From the NCBI RefSeq assembly GCF_947504145.1, contig NZ_CANNGQ010000003.1:620001-684000 (forward strand): a DNA stretch of 64,000 nucleotides. Direction: 5' to 3'. Of this stretch, positions 8,780-17,613 are shown one piece after another. How positions within the stretch are numbered: the stretch's first letter is position 1; every line of letters starts with the position of its first letter. The translations under genes were made by a program, and so were the position numbers. The stretch comes from an uncultured Microbulbifer sp. GTDB taxonomy: Bacteria; Pseudomonadota; Gammaproteobacteria; Pseudomonadales; Cellvibrionaceae. The notes beneath the pieces were generated by a model. The model saw only the letters and a program-made list of their open reading frames with translations, ran no database searches and was not told where the DNA came from.

Positions 8780-10342
8780 ATGTTGCACAGTCCTCGCAAA
8801 CCGACGGCACCTGAAATACCCAGACTGCCAAACCTGCATTTCTGGCAAATCTGGAGCCTGTGCTTTGGATTCGCCGGTATTCAATTCTGTTTTGCCCTGC
8901 AAAACGCCAACGTCAGCCGGATCTTTCAGTCTCTTGGCGCCAGTGTGGAAGAGATTCCGATTCTGTGGGTCGCCGCTCCCATTACCGGCCTGTTGATTCA
9001 GCCCATCGTCGGCTACCTGAGCGACAAAACCTGGAACCGCTTTGGCCGCCGCCGGCCATTCCTGATTGCCGGCGCCTTTGCCGCCGCCACCGCACTGCTG
9101 GTCATGCCCAACTCCACCGAGCTGTGGATGGCCGCCGCCATGCTGTGGATTCTGGATGCCTCGCTGAATGTAATGCTCGGCCCCTCGGTGGCTCTGGTGG
9201 GCGATATGCTACCGGAAGAACAGCGCTCCAGTGGTTTTTCCATGCAGAGTTTTTTTATCGGTGTGAGTGCGGTCATCGCCTCCGCCATGCCGTGGACCTT
9301 GAACCACTGGTTTGATGTGGCGAATGAAGCGGGCAACAAAGCCATCCCGGATTCCGTTACCTACGCGTTTTATATCGGTGCCGGCTTTGCTCTCTTCACG
9401 GTACTGTGGACCTGTTTCACCACCCGCGAATACAGCCCGGAGCAATTGCAGCGGGAAAAACACTCTCTCGGCGAGAAATGGCAGGACACCTACAACGCCG
9501 CCAAAAATCAGCCGCGCTTTGTTCGCCAGGGCATAGTATTTTTTCTCGGTGGGCTGCTGAGCAGCGCCCTTGTGCTACTCCTGGGTCTCGACAAGAAATT
9601 ATTGATCCTGACTCTGGGTATCGCCGGTTACGGCGGTTTCCAGTTGCTCGCCGCCCATATGTACCGGCGGCGCCGCTATCACAACGGCCTCTACCAGATC
9701 ATGCACGACATTCTGGAAATGCCCACCACCATGCGCCAGCTGGCGGTGGTGCAGTTTTTTACCTGGTTCGCGCTGTTTTCCCTGTGGATTTATGGCACGC
9801 CGGCGGTGGCAAGCTTTCACTTTGGCGCGACGGATACCGACTCCGCGCTGTATAACGAGGGCGCCAACTGGGTGGGCATCCTGTTTGCCACTTACAACGG
9901 ATTCGCCGCGCTGGCGGCCATCGCCATTCCGCTGATGATCCGCGCCATCGGTATCCGCCAGAGCCATATGCTCAACCTGATATTGGGTGCCGGTGCCATG
10001 CTCTCTTTTCTGTGGGTCAAAGACCCGCAGTGGTTACTGCTGTCCATGGTGGCCATGGGCTTTGCCTGGGCCTCGATTCTGGCCATCCCCTATTCCATCC
10101 TGTCCTGCGCCCTGCCCCAGCACAAAATGGGCACCTACGCCGGCATCTTCAATCTGTTTATCGTGATCCCGCAGATACTGGCTTCCAGTCTGCTGGCGCT
10201 GGTGGTGCACCACCTGTTTGCCGGCCAACCCATTTACGTACTGGGTCTTGCGGGCCTGCTGTTACTGGTCGCCGCGGTTGCCACGCACTTCGTGGAAATC
10301 GAAACAATCGGCGCCGAGCCGAACCCCGCCGCGGCCACCTGA
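8780..10342 (+). CDS. MFS sugar transporter (GPH/SLC45-like)
   Basis: This 520-residue protein of about 12 membrane segments resembles the glycoside-cation symporters related to sucrose and maltose carriers. After a hydrophilic N-terminus (about residues 1-25) comes the first helix, and the loop between helices 2 and 3 carries the MFS signature in the form SDKTWNRFGRRRPF. The similar loop region in the second half is less clear. Comparable carriers sit beside maltose-type TonB-dependent receptors in Xanthomonas and Caulobacter. The gene has only a weak ribosome binding site. It is preceded by a LacI-type operator, followed by a terminator, and then by TonB-dependent receptor 2. Likely cargo: maltose, nigerose or a related disaccharide. 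Confidence 0.88.
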   Translation: MLHSPRKPTAPEIPRLPNLHFWQIWSLCFGFAGIQFCFALQNANVSRIFQSLGASVEEIPILWVAAPITGLLIQPIVGYLSDKTWNRFGRRRPFLIAGAFAAATALLVMPNSTELWMAAAMLWILDASLNVMLGPSVALVGDMLPEEQRSSGFSMQSFFIGVSAVIASAMPWTLNHWFDVANEAGNKAIPDSVTYAFYIGAGFALFTVLWTCFTTREYSPEQLQREKHSLGEKWQDTYNAAKNQPRFVRQGIVFFLGGLLSSALVLLLGLDKKLLILTLGIAGYGGFQLLAAHMYRRRRYHNGLYQIMHDILEMPTTMRQLAVVQFFTWFALFSLWIYGTPAVASFHFGATDTDSALYNEGANWVGILFATYNGFAALAAIAIPLMIRAIGIRQSHMLNLILGAGAMLSFLWVKDPQWLLLSMVAMGFAWASILAIPYSILSCALPQHKMGTYAGIFNLFIVIPQILASSLLALVVHHLFAGQPIYVLGLAGLLLLVAAVATHFVEIETIGAEPNPAAAT

Positions 10343-10354
10343 AGTGGCCACCGC

Positions 10355-10380
10355 GCGCATGTTGAGCGCCATGCGCTTTT
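10355..10380 (+). terminator. Terminator after the MFS transporter
   Basis: GCGCATG (10355-10361) pairs with CATGCGC (10370-10376) over an 8-base loop and is followed by TTTT. A second small hairpin (GGCCAC/GTGGCC, 10333-10349) overlaps the MFS stop codon. Confidence 0.65.
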
Positions 10381-10515
10381 ACAATGCGCGTCCGCGGCGC
10401 GCTTTAGCCGGCCGCGCGGTTATCACTACACCCTTTCCGCTCTCTCATCCGCTCGCCTATCGATTCCCCCCGCACGTTGCCCGCTCCCCGCCAGGCCAAT
10501 GAAATGGTGTTTTCT

Positions 10516-10563
10516 GAAAACGTTTTCTGCCTGAAAACGTTTTCAGCTGGAGAAAACGTTTTC
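10516..10563. promoter_or_regulatory. Triple GAAAACGTTTTC operator array
   Basis: Three perfect copies of the 12-base palindrome lie at 10516-10527, 10533-10544 and 10552-10563, with centres 17 and 19 bases apart. A central CG within an A/T-symmetric palindrome is typical of LacI-family operators. The array precedes TonB-dependent receptor 2 and the halogenase pair. Three close sites suggest cooperative or high-occupancy binding by the LacI-type regulator encoded at 25945. Confidence 0.75.
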
Positions 10564-10943
10564 ATCCTGTTTTCATGGGTTTTTCGTTGACGCTGTGATT
10601 TTGACTTCATTACGATGAAAAAAATCGCGAAAACGCCGGATCTAAAAATCTCGATTTTCGGCGGCGACCAACGAAAAAAAGTGCAGCTGCAACAGCGCTT
10701 CCACAAGGCTGTGACAATAAAAATTCGCGAGCGGCACGATAGCAAGATGAGAGAAAGCGACGCCCGGCGGCAAAGCCAAATTGCATAGACAATGTCTATC
10801 ACCAGCCACAACGCCATCAGCTCCTTTCACCACCCGATTCGCCCACCCCAAGGGCGGAGTACTTGCCCGGTTTGTCACGTGCAGGTGTTTATGTTGTTTG
10901 GGACCAATAACAAATAACCAATTTTGGTGATCAGGGGAGATTC

Positions 10944-13900
10944 ATGAAGAATTCCAACCAATTCCGCAAAAAGACACTCGCGTCTGCCGTTGCGTCTTAC
11001 GCACTGGTGGGCGTCGCTGGTGTAGCCATGGCCCAGGAGCAGTCCGACGCTGCACTGGAAGAAGTTGTGGTGTACGGGGTCAAGCAATCCCAGCAAACCG
11101 CGATTAATACCAAGCGCGATGCAAAATCCATTGTCGACGGCATTGCCGCTGAAGATGTCGGTAAACTGCCGGACACCACCATTACCGACTCGCTGCAGCG
11201 GATCACCGGGGTGCAGATCCAGCGCTCCGCCGGTGAAGGTGGCAGCCTGAGCGTGCGCGGCATGCAGCAGGTTTCTGTACTGCTGAACGGCGAACAGTTC
11301 CTTGCCGCCGGCAACCTGGCCAACGCCCAGCCGAACTTTACCGACGTGCCCTCGCAGCTGCTGCGTAGCGCCAACGTGTACAAAACCCACGATGTGACCA
11401 ATGCCGTGTCTGGCATTACCGGTACCATTGATATCGAAACCTTCCGCCCGCTGGACTTCCAGGACGGACTGAGCACCGCCAGTGGCTATGATGTTTCTTA
11501 CGGTGAAATCAGCGGCGAAGCGGACAGCACCTTCAACGCCTTGCTGAACTGGCGCAACGACGTGATCGGGGTGATGGTGTCCGGGGTGACCGGTCAGAAA
11601 AACCTGGCCAACGATTATGTCGGCCATGCGGGCGACCCCCAGGGTATGGAAATGGGCCCGGGCTCCGATTTCGCCGGCGACTGGACCGTAAACACCAACT
11701 ACGGTTACCAGTTCTTCAACGCAGGTAATGAGCGCAACCGCGACGGTATCAACCTGGCACTGCAGGCGGACCTGGGCAATGGTCTGGACCTCGTGGTGGA
11801 AGGCTTCCACACCGATGCCACCGAATACCAGCGCCGCGTGGGCCTGGAGCTGTCCAACCGCTGGCAGGGCCAGGGCAACACCAGTGCCGAACAGCAGGCT
11901 CTGTGGCACTCCCGCTACAGCGATAACTGGAGCGGCGCGCAGATCGCCTCCCCCACCTCCATCAGCAATTCCGTCACCGGCAAGGACGGCCGCAACTGGG
12001 TAGTGGCCGACGAGTTTGATGTAGAGCCCTACTGGGTTTACTCGTTAACGTCCAACCGCAAAATCGACACCGCGTCCACCAACTTCAACGTGGAGTTGAA
12101 CTGGGACAACGGCGGCCCCTGGAGCGGCAGCCTGCGCGCCATCAGCGCGTCTGCAAACAACGATCAGGTATACGCCACGGCGCAAACCGGTATCAACAAC
12201 CTGCGCGGCGACACCCTTCAAACTATCGGCGGTCACTTCTATCCCACCGATATTATTGAACGCTACAACCTGACCCTCGACCCGGACCGCCTCGACGAGG
12301 TCGGTGTCAACGGCGGCCGTTTTGTACTGCCGAACCCGCTCGGCTACGGCGAAGATCCGCAACTGACCATGGCCTACCGCGATTACAAGGTTGCCATGGC
12401 CGGGTTTGACCGCCCCATCGCCGGCGGCCTCACCGATGCCAACGGGGAAAAATCCCTGGCCGAGTACATGGCCAGTAAAGACAGCTGGTTCTTTGAAGGC
12501 CTGCAGCTCGAGCAGAACAGCAATATCGAATCCGACCTGAACGCGATCAACCTGAACGTTAACTTCAAGCCGGAAAATCTGTTCGTCACCGATGTGGAGT
12601 TCGGCCTGCGCCCGAGCCGCCGCACGGTGGAAAAAGAAAACTACGATTACTGGGCACAGTTCTACGTAGGCTCCAACAATCGTCTGACCAGCCCGGAATT
12701 CCCGGCGGCGAAAAACGAAGTAGGCTGTTACGCCCAGTGGCGTTCCATCGACCAGAAGTTTGACGGTGGCGGTACCGGCGCTGAATGTTCCGCTGGTGAG
12801 CGCCTGGTCGGCGCAGAAAACGATCCTAACGCCTTTGTGCCATATTTCGCGCTGGCACCACAGGGGCTGGACTTCCACGGCCTGGGCACCGTCTTCGTTG
12901 ACGACCTGGGAGATAACGTCAGCGGTGTTCCCGGTTTCTGGGCCATTGACCCGAAAAGCTTTGATGACGCGGAAGGTGTGAACCGCCGTATCTTCGGGGA
13001 TATCAAACCCATCGTGAACCCGGGCACCAGCTACGATCTGACCCTGAGCGAGCTGTCCAGCTACGTGAAGTCAGATTTCGAGTTTGGCAATGTCTTCGGT
13101 ACCTTCGGGGTCAAGGTGATCGAGTCTGAAATCGAAGCGGTCATTTACCAAACCACCAGCGTTACCCGCACCAACGGTGGCTCCAACTACTACACCGGCC
13201 GCACCACCGAACGCAAACGTCGCACCGATGTATTGCCGTCGTTGAACCTGGCCTGGAATGTGACCGACGATGTGATGTTGCGTTTTGCCGCGGCGAAAAA
13301 CAAACAGGATCTGGATCTGGATAATTACGGCAGTAGCCGCACCATTTACACCGCGGCAGACCCGGCCGATCCTACCCAGCGAATTCCCAGTGGCTGGAAT
13401 TCTGCCGGTAACATCAATCTGGAACCCTGGCTCACCAGCAACTTCGACATTTCTGCGGAATATTATTTCGGCGATGCGAGCATGTTGAGCATGGGCGCCT
13501 ACCTAGTGGAAATTGATTCTTTCCGCGAGACCCAGGAGAGCACCATTGATGTGGATTACAACGGTAAAACCTATACCATCAAGGGCAGCGGCCCGGTGGT
13601 GGGTGAAGGCGGTGAGGTTAAGGGTATCGAGCTGGGTGCCAAGCTGGCGCTGTCGGATCTGACCGAGCAGGCGGTGTTGCGCGACTTCGGTATCGAGGCC
13701 AACTACACCTACTCCCCCAGTGAGGTGCCCGGTGATCACTCTGACGTGACTGGCATGAAGTATCCGTTCGCCAATAACTCGGAGAATACCTACAACTTTA
13801 TTACCTGGTATCAGAAGGACAAGTTGCAGGCACGTATCGCGCTGAACCACCGCAGTGAGCGTTTCATCCAGTCTTACGGCCCGCTGAACTTTGCCAAGTA

Positions 13901-14096
13901 TGCTCCGGAAGAAACCTATCTGGATGCGAACATTTCCTACGATGTGTGGGACGATGTGACCGTTTACCTGCAGGGTTCCAACCTGACCGGTGAGGATGTA
14001 CGGGAAGTTTACCGCCTCGCCGATGGAGTGGAGCAGGAAGCGTTGATCTACGATAACGAAGCTCGTTACTCTCTGGGAGTGCGTGCGAAGTTCTGA
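10944..14096 (+). CDS. TonB-dependent receptor 2 (carbohydrate type)
   Basis: This 1050-residue outer-membrane receptor has a signal peptide ending near residue 30 (VAMA then Q), a TonB-box-like EEVVVYG, a plug with VGKLPDTTITDSLQRITGV and VRGMQQVSVLLNGEQ, and a barrel ending in VRAKF. AGGGGAGA stands before the ATG at 10944. It follows the triple operator array and heads a likely unit with two halogenases. It is of the same broad class as receptor 1 but clearly divergent in the barrel, so it probably recognises a different oligosaccharide or size class. Together with GH87 and GH97 enzymes encoded downstream, it is the likely importer of alpha-glucan fragments. Confidence 0.93.
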   Translation: MKNSNQFRKKTLASAVASYALVGVAGVAMAQEQSDAALEEVVVYGVKQSQQTAINTKRDAKSIVDGIAAEDVGKLPDTTITDSLQRITGVQIQRSAGEGGSLSVRGMQQVSVLLNGEQFLAAGNLANAQPNFTDVPSQLLRSANVYKTHDVTNAVSGITGTIDIETFRPLDFQDGLSTASGYDVSYGEISGEADSTFNALLNWRNDVIGVMVSGVTGQKNLANDYVGHAGDPQGMEMGPGSDFAGDWTVNTNYGYQFFNAGNERNRDGINLALQADLGNGLDLVVEGFHTDATEYQRRVGLELSNRWQGQGNTSAEQQALWHSRYSDNWSGAQIASPTSISNSVTGKDGRNWVVADEFDVEPYWVYSLTSNRKIDTASTNFNVELNWDNGGPWSGSLRAISASANNDQVYATAQTGINNLRGDTLQTIGGHFYPTDIIERYNLTLDPDRLDEVGVNGGRFVLPNPLGYGEDPQLTMAYRDYKVAMAGFDRPIAGGLTDANGEKSLAEYMASKDSWFFEGLQLEQNSNIESDLNAINLNVNFKPENLFVTDVEFGLRPSRRTVEKENYDYWAQFYVGSNNRLTSPEFPAAKNEVGCYAQWRSIDQKFDGGGTGAECSAGERLVGAENDPNAFVPYFALAPQGLDFHGLGTVFVDDLGDNVSGVPGFWAIDPKSFDDAEGVNRRIFGDIKPIVNPGTSYDLTLSELSSYVKSDFEFGNVFGTFGVKVIESEIEAVIYQTTSVTRTNGGSNYYTGRTTERKRRTDVLPSLNLAWNVTDDVMLRFAAAKNKQDLDLDNYGSSRTIYTAADPADPTQRIPSGWNSAGNINLEPWLTSNFDISAEYYFGDASMLSMGAYLVEIDSFRETQESTIDVDYNGKTYTIKGSGPVVGEGGEVKGIELGAKLALSDLTEQAVLRDFGIEANYTYSPSEVPGDHSDVTGMKYPFANNSENTYNFITWYQKDKLQARIALNHRSERFIQSYGPLNFAKYAPEETYLDANISYDVWDDVTVYLQGSNLTGEDVREVYRLADGVEQEALIYDNEARYSLGVRAKF

Positions 14097-14117
14097 TCAA
14101 AAAGCGCTAAATAATGT

Positions 14118-14151
14118 GGTACCCGCCCGGAGAGATCCGGGCGACTGTACC
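14118..14151 (+). other. Hairpin between receptor 2 and halogenase 2
   Basis: GCCCGG (14125-14130) pairs with CCGGGC (14137-14142), and outer arms GGTAC (14118-14122) and GTACC (14147-14151) can extend the stem with bulges. There is no T-run, so it is not a standard terminator. It could stabilise the 3' end of the receptor mRNA or reduce read-through into the halogenase genes, matching the terminator found at the same place in the receptor-1 arm. Confidence 0.5.
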
Positions 14152-14257
14152 CGATTGGGGAGTTAACAAAAAACGAACTCTCCAGTCGGGCACAGCCTTC
14201 TCTGAAACCTTTGCAGTTCCTATAAAAACAAAAAAGAAAATAAGAGAGAACAAAATA

Positions 14258-15793
14258 ATGGGCAGGCCAAACAATCGCATCGTGATTGCCGGGGGCGGCA
14301 CTGCAGGCTGGATGACGGCGGCGGCGCTGTCGCAGCATTTTGGATCACAGGCCACCATTACCCTGGTGGAATCTTCCAGTATCGGCACCATCGGTGTCGG
14401 TGAGGCCACCATCCCCACCATTCGGAATTTTTATCGTCGGCTGGGCTTGCAGGATCAGGATGTGATCCGCGCGACCCAGGCGACCTGTAAGCTCGGCATC
14501 CAGTTTAATGACTGGCACAAGCCCGGCTCTTCGTTTATCCACCCATTCGGCATGTACGGTCAGGACGTGCGGGGAATCGATTTTCATCAGTTCTGGCTGA
14601 AACTACACCGTCAGGGGCGCGCGGCGCCACTGGGGGAGTATTCCCTGGGGGCGACACTCGCGGCGGCGGGCAAGTTTGTACCGCCTTCGCCCAATCCTCC
14701 GTCCACGCTTTCGGTGTATGACTGGGCGCTGCATTTTGATGCGGCGCTGTTTGCGCAGTTGATGCGCGACGTCGCCACCCGCCAGGGGGTGACGGCGGTA
14801 GATGCGGTGATTGCTCGGGTGTCCCAGCGGGAAGATGGCCGTATCGCGGCGCTACATACCGAGTGCGGACAGCGGGTTGAGGGCGATCTGTTTATTGATT
14901 GCTCGGGCTTTCGCGGATTGTTGATCGGCGAGACGCTCGGCGTTGAGTACCAGAGCTGGCAGCAGTGGCTGCTATGCGACTCGGCACTGGCGGTACAGAG
15001 TGAAAGTGTGGAGCCACCAAAGCCCTATACCCGGGTCAATGCTCAGGAGGCTGGCTGGCAGTGGCGGATTCCGCTGCAACAGCGAGACGGCAACGGCCAT
15101 GTATACTCCCGCCAGTTTATGAGCGACGCCCGCGCCGAGGAAATCCTGCGGGCGAATATTCCTGGGGCGTTGAATGCCACGAGCACCTTGAATGCCGAAC
15201 CGCGCAAGATCGGATTTACACCCGGGCGGCGTGCCCGCGCCTGGGAGAATAACTGTATTGCCATTGGCCTCTCCGCCGGATTTCTGGAGCCGCTGGAGAG
15301 CACCAGTATTGCCCTGATTGAAACCGCCATCGAGAAAATCAAAACTCTGGTCACCAACTTCGATTTCCATCCGAGTGTGGTCGAGGAGTTCAATCAGACC
15401 ACGGCGCTGGAATACGAGCGCGTGCGGGACTTTCTGATTCTGCACTACAAGGCGAGCCAGCGCGACGACAGTGAATTCTGGCGCTACTGCCGCAATATGG
15501 CGCTGCCAGAATCGTTGCAGCACAAACTGGACCTGTTTCTAAACAGTGGCTATATCGTCAACTACCGCTGGGAGATGTTCCACCAACCCAGCTGGCTTGC
15601 CATCTTTGCCGGTTTCGATGTGCTGCCAGAAAACTACGATCTGCGGGTAGATCAATTCCCTGACGAACAGATCGAACACAGCCTGAATGAAATGCACCGG
15701 TCACTGCAGCGCGCGGTGTCTGGCGCCCCCGATCATCAACAGTTTATTGCGGAATGTTTTCCAGCGGAGAGGCCCAGCGAGGTAGCGTTATGA
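14258..15793 (+). CDS. Flavin-dependent tryptophan-halogenase family protein (paralogue 2)
   Basis: This 511-residue halogenase-family protein has the FAD motif GGGTAGW (12-18), the candidate catalytic lysine K78 in QATCK, the WQWRIP signature and GFLEPLEST, so all known functional positions are retained. The open frame extends 48 codons further upstream, but the ATG at 14258 is preferred because AAGAGAGAA precedes it and the family N-terminus begins there. Its stop overlaps the next halogenase start as ATGA, so the two are translationally coupled. It lies directly after TonB-dependent receptor 2. The substrate is unknown. Two adjacent, diverged copies could act on different positions or substrates, or form a heteromer. 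Confidence 0.9.
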   Translation: MGRPNNRIVIAGGGTAGWMTAAALSQHFGSQATITLVESSSIGTIGVGEATIPTIRNFYRRLGLQDQDVIRATQATCKLGIQFNDWHKPGSSFIHPFGMYGQDVRGIDFHQFWLKLHRQGRAAPLGEYSLGATLAAAGKFVPPSPNPPSTLSVYDWALHFDAALFAQLMRDVATRQGVTAVDAVIARVSQREDGRIAALHTECGQRVEGDLFIDCSGFRGLLIGETLGVEYQSWQQWLLCDSALAVQSESVEPPKPYTRVNAQEAGWQWRIPLQQRDGNGHVYSRQFMSDARAEEILRANIPGALNATSTLNAEPRKIGFTPGRRARAWENNCIAIGLSAGFLEPLESTSIALIETAIEKIKTLVTNFDFHPSVVEEFNQTTALEYERVRDFLILHYKASQRDDSEFWRYCRNMALPESLQHKLDLFLNSGYIVNYRWEMFHQPSWLAIFAGFDVLPENYDLRVDQFPDEQIEHSLNEMHRSLQRAVSGAPDHQQFIAECFPAERPSEVAL

Positions 15794-17301
15794 ACCCCTT
15801 GAAGAAAATCACCATCGTGGGCGGCGGCACCGCCGGGTGGATTGCGGCGGCGGTGCTGTGCAATCAGTTTTCCGCAGAAGAGCTGTCGGTTGAGCTGGTT
15901 GAATCTGCGGATATCGGCACCATTGGTGTGGGTGAATCCACCATTCCGCCATTCCTGGAGTTGCTGCACTCGCTGAACATTGATGAGAAAGATTTTATTG
16001 AAAAAACCCAGGCCAGTTTCAAGCTGGGAATTCAGTTTTCCGACTGGAAACAGCTGAATGAAACCTACTTTCACCCGTTTGGCAGCATCAGCGCCAACAT
16101 GGATGAATATGTGTTCTACCAGAACTGGCTCAAGTCCTGCGCCGAGGGAGACGACTTTGCCCTGCAGGATTTTTCCGCCTGCTCGGTGATGGCCAAACAC
16201 AAGAAATTTTTCCTGCCCCAGAGCGCAAGCAAGACACCGGTTTCCGAAGCCAGCTATGCCCTGCATCTGGATGCGGGCCTGGCCGCCCGATATCTGCGGG
16301 ATTATGCGGAGCAGCGCGGGGTCAAGCGCACCGAGGGCAAGATCGTGGATGTGGTGCAGACGGACAATGGCGATATTCGCAGTGTGCGACTGCAGAGCGG
16401 TGAGGAAATTGCCGGTGACTTTTTTATCGACTGCTCCGGCTTCCGCGGCCTGTTGATCGAGCAGACACTAAAGGCCGGCTACGAGGACTGGTCACACTAC
16501 CTGCCCTGTGATCGCGCGGTGGTGGTACAGACAGAAAACACCGCACCACCGCCCCCCTACACCCGCGCAACCGCCCAGGCCGCGGGCTGGAGCTGGAAAA
16601 TTCCGCTGCAACATCGCACCGGCAACGGCTACGTGTACGCGAGCCAATACTGTAGTGATGAAGAAGCCACACAGACCCTGTTGCAGCAACTGGAAGGCAA
16701 CCCCATTACCGAGCCCCGGATAATTCCTTTCCAGACCGGCATGCGCAAAGAGATCTGGAAAAATAATTGCCTGTCGCTGGGGCTGGCATCCGGATTTATC
16801 GAGCCACTGGAAAGCACTGCCATCCACCTGATTGCCCGGGGCATGGTGCACTTTATGCGCCACTTCCCCGAGAAAGACTGCCAACCGGCACTGTCTCGTG
16901 AATTCAACCGGCGCATGGCCACCGACTACCGGGAAATCCGCGATTTCATCGTGTTGCACTACTGCCTTACCGAGCGCGAAGACACGCCGTTCTGGCGCTG
17001 GTGCAAAACCATGCAGTGGCCGGAATCTCTGCAGTACACCCTGGACTACTTCAAAACCCAGGGCGGCCTGCCGGAAGAGATCGACCGGCTGTTTGCCCCG
17101 GTGAGCTGGCGCTCGGTGTGTGAGGGTATGGGTCTGCGCCCGGGCTCTTACTCACCCCTGATCAATAGCTTCAATTACGCCACAACGCGCTCGCACCTGA
17201 CGAACTACCGCCAGGCGCTGGAGGATTTCATTCGCCAGTTACCGGATCACGAGGTGTTTATCGAAAAACACTGCCGCGCACAGAAGCCCATTGCTGCCTA
17301 G
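15790..17301 (+). CDS. Flavin-dependent tryptophan-halogenase family protein (paralogue 3)
   Basis: This 503-residue protein starts at the ATG of the ATGA overlap with paralogue 2. It has GGGTAGW (11-17), the candidate catalytic lysine K78 in QASFK, WSWKIP in place of WQWRIP (still fitting WxWxIP), and GFIEPLEST. It appears fully functional. By eye it is closer to paralogue 1 in several stretches (LPCDRAV, PFQTG versus PFRTG) than to its neighbour, so the pair may not be a simple recent tandem duplication. A strong terminator follows at 17402-17432, closing the unit that begins with receptor 2. Confidence 0.9.
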   Translation: MNPLKKITIVGGGTAGWIAAAVLCNQFSAEELSVELVESADIGTIGVGESTIPPFLELLHSLNIDEKDFIEKTQASFKLGIQFSDWKQLNETYFHPFGSISANMDEYVFYQNWLKSCAEGDDFALQDFSACSVMAKHKKFFLPQSASKTPVSEASYALHLDAGLAARYLRDYAEQRGVKRTEGKIVDVVQTDNGDIRSVRLQSGEEIAGDFFIDCSGFRGLLIEQTLKAGYEDWSHYLPCDRAVVVQTENTAPPPPYTRATAQAAGWSWKIPLQHRTGNGYVYASQYCSDEEATQTLLQQLEGNPITEPRIIPFQTGMRKEIWKNNCLSLGLASGFIEPLESTAIHLIARGMVHFMRHFPEKDCQPALSREFNRRMATDYREIRDFIVLHYCLTEREDTPFWRWCKTMQWPESLQYTLDYFKTQGGLPEEIDRLFAPVSWRSVCEGMGLRPGSYSPLINSFNYATTRSHLTNYRQALEDFIRQLPDHEVFIEKHCRAQKPIAA

Positions 17302-17401
17302 TGGGCCAAGCGTAGTGATCCATGCATAGTGGTCCCTGAGTCATTGTATTTTTCCGTTGTCATCTTGTGCTCTCAGGCTCGTAAGAGTCATCTTCGCGTT
17401 A

Positions 17402-17432
17402 CCCCGCGCCAACCGGCGCGGGGTCTTTTTTT
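17402..17432 (+). terminator. Rho-independent terminator after the halogenase pair
   Basis: CCCCGCGCC (17402-17410) pairs with GGCGCGGGG (17415-17423) over a 4-base loop, followed by TCTTTTTTT. It separates the halogenase unit from the GH97 gene. Confidence 0.92.
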
Positions 17433-17466
17433 GTCGAAGCCAAATTGAAAGCGCACCAACGTGACC

Positions 17467-17518
17467 GAAATCGTTTTCAGGAAATGAAAAGATTGAAAAC
17501 GATTTCAGTCTATAGACT
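17467..17518 (+). promoter_or_regulatory. Operator pair and adjacent palindrome before the GH97 gene
   Basis: GAAATCGTTTTC (17467-17478) and GAAAACGATTTC (17495-17506) each differ by one base from GAAAACGTTTTC and are exact reverse complements of one another, with centres 28 bases apart. Immediately after lies the perfect 12-base palindrome AGTCTATAGACT (17507-17518), which contains a TATAGA that could be a -10 element. No good -35 is visible. The gene starts about 100 bases further on. Control by the same LacI-type regulator is inferred. Confidence 0.6.
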
Positions 17519-17613
17519 TTGATCATGGCGAATTATTAACATCCAACACGCACTTTGGTATGCGACGCCGAGCGTCACTAAAGTCTCAGAATAAGAACCT
17601 TGGAAATTTTGCG

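Larger units (their letters stand above)
10343..10943. other. Long regulatory gap before TonB-dependent receptor 2
   Basis: These 600 bases hold the MFS terminator, a triple operator array (10516-10563, listed separately) and then about 380 bases before the receptor ATG. An inverted hexamer pair ATAGAC-AAT-GTCTAT lies at 10785-10799. I find no believable gene here: the open frame on the minus strand at 10404-10817 runs across the operators and has no recognisable motif. A long leader or a promoter well downstream of the operators is possible. Confidence 0.55.

Noticed and set aside
10404-10817. Minus-strand open frame between the MFS and receptor 2 genes
   Set aside because: It reads through the three operator palindromes, has an odd low-complexity product and no ribosome binding site.
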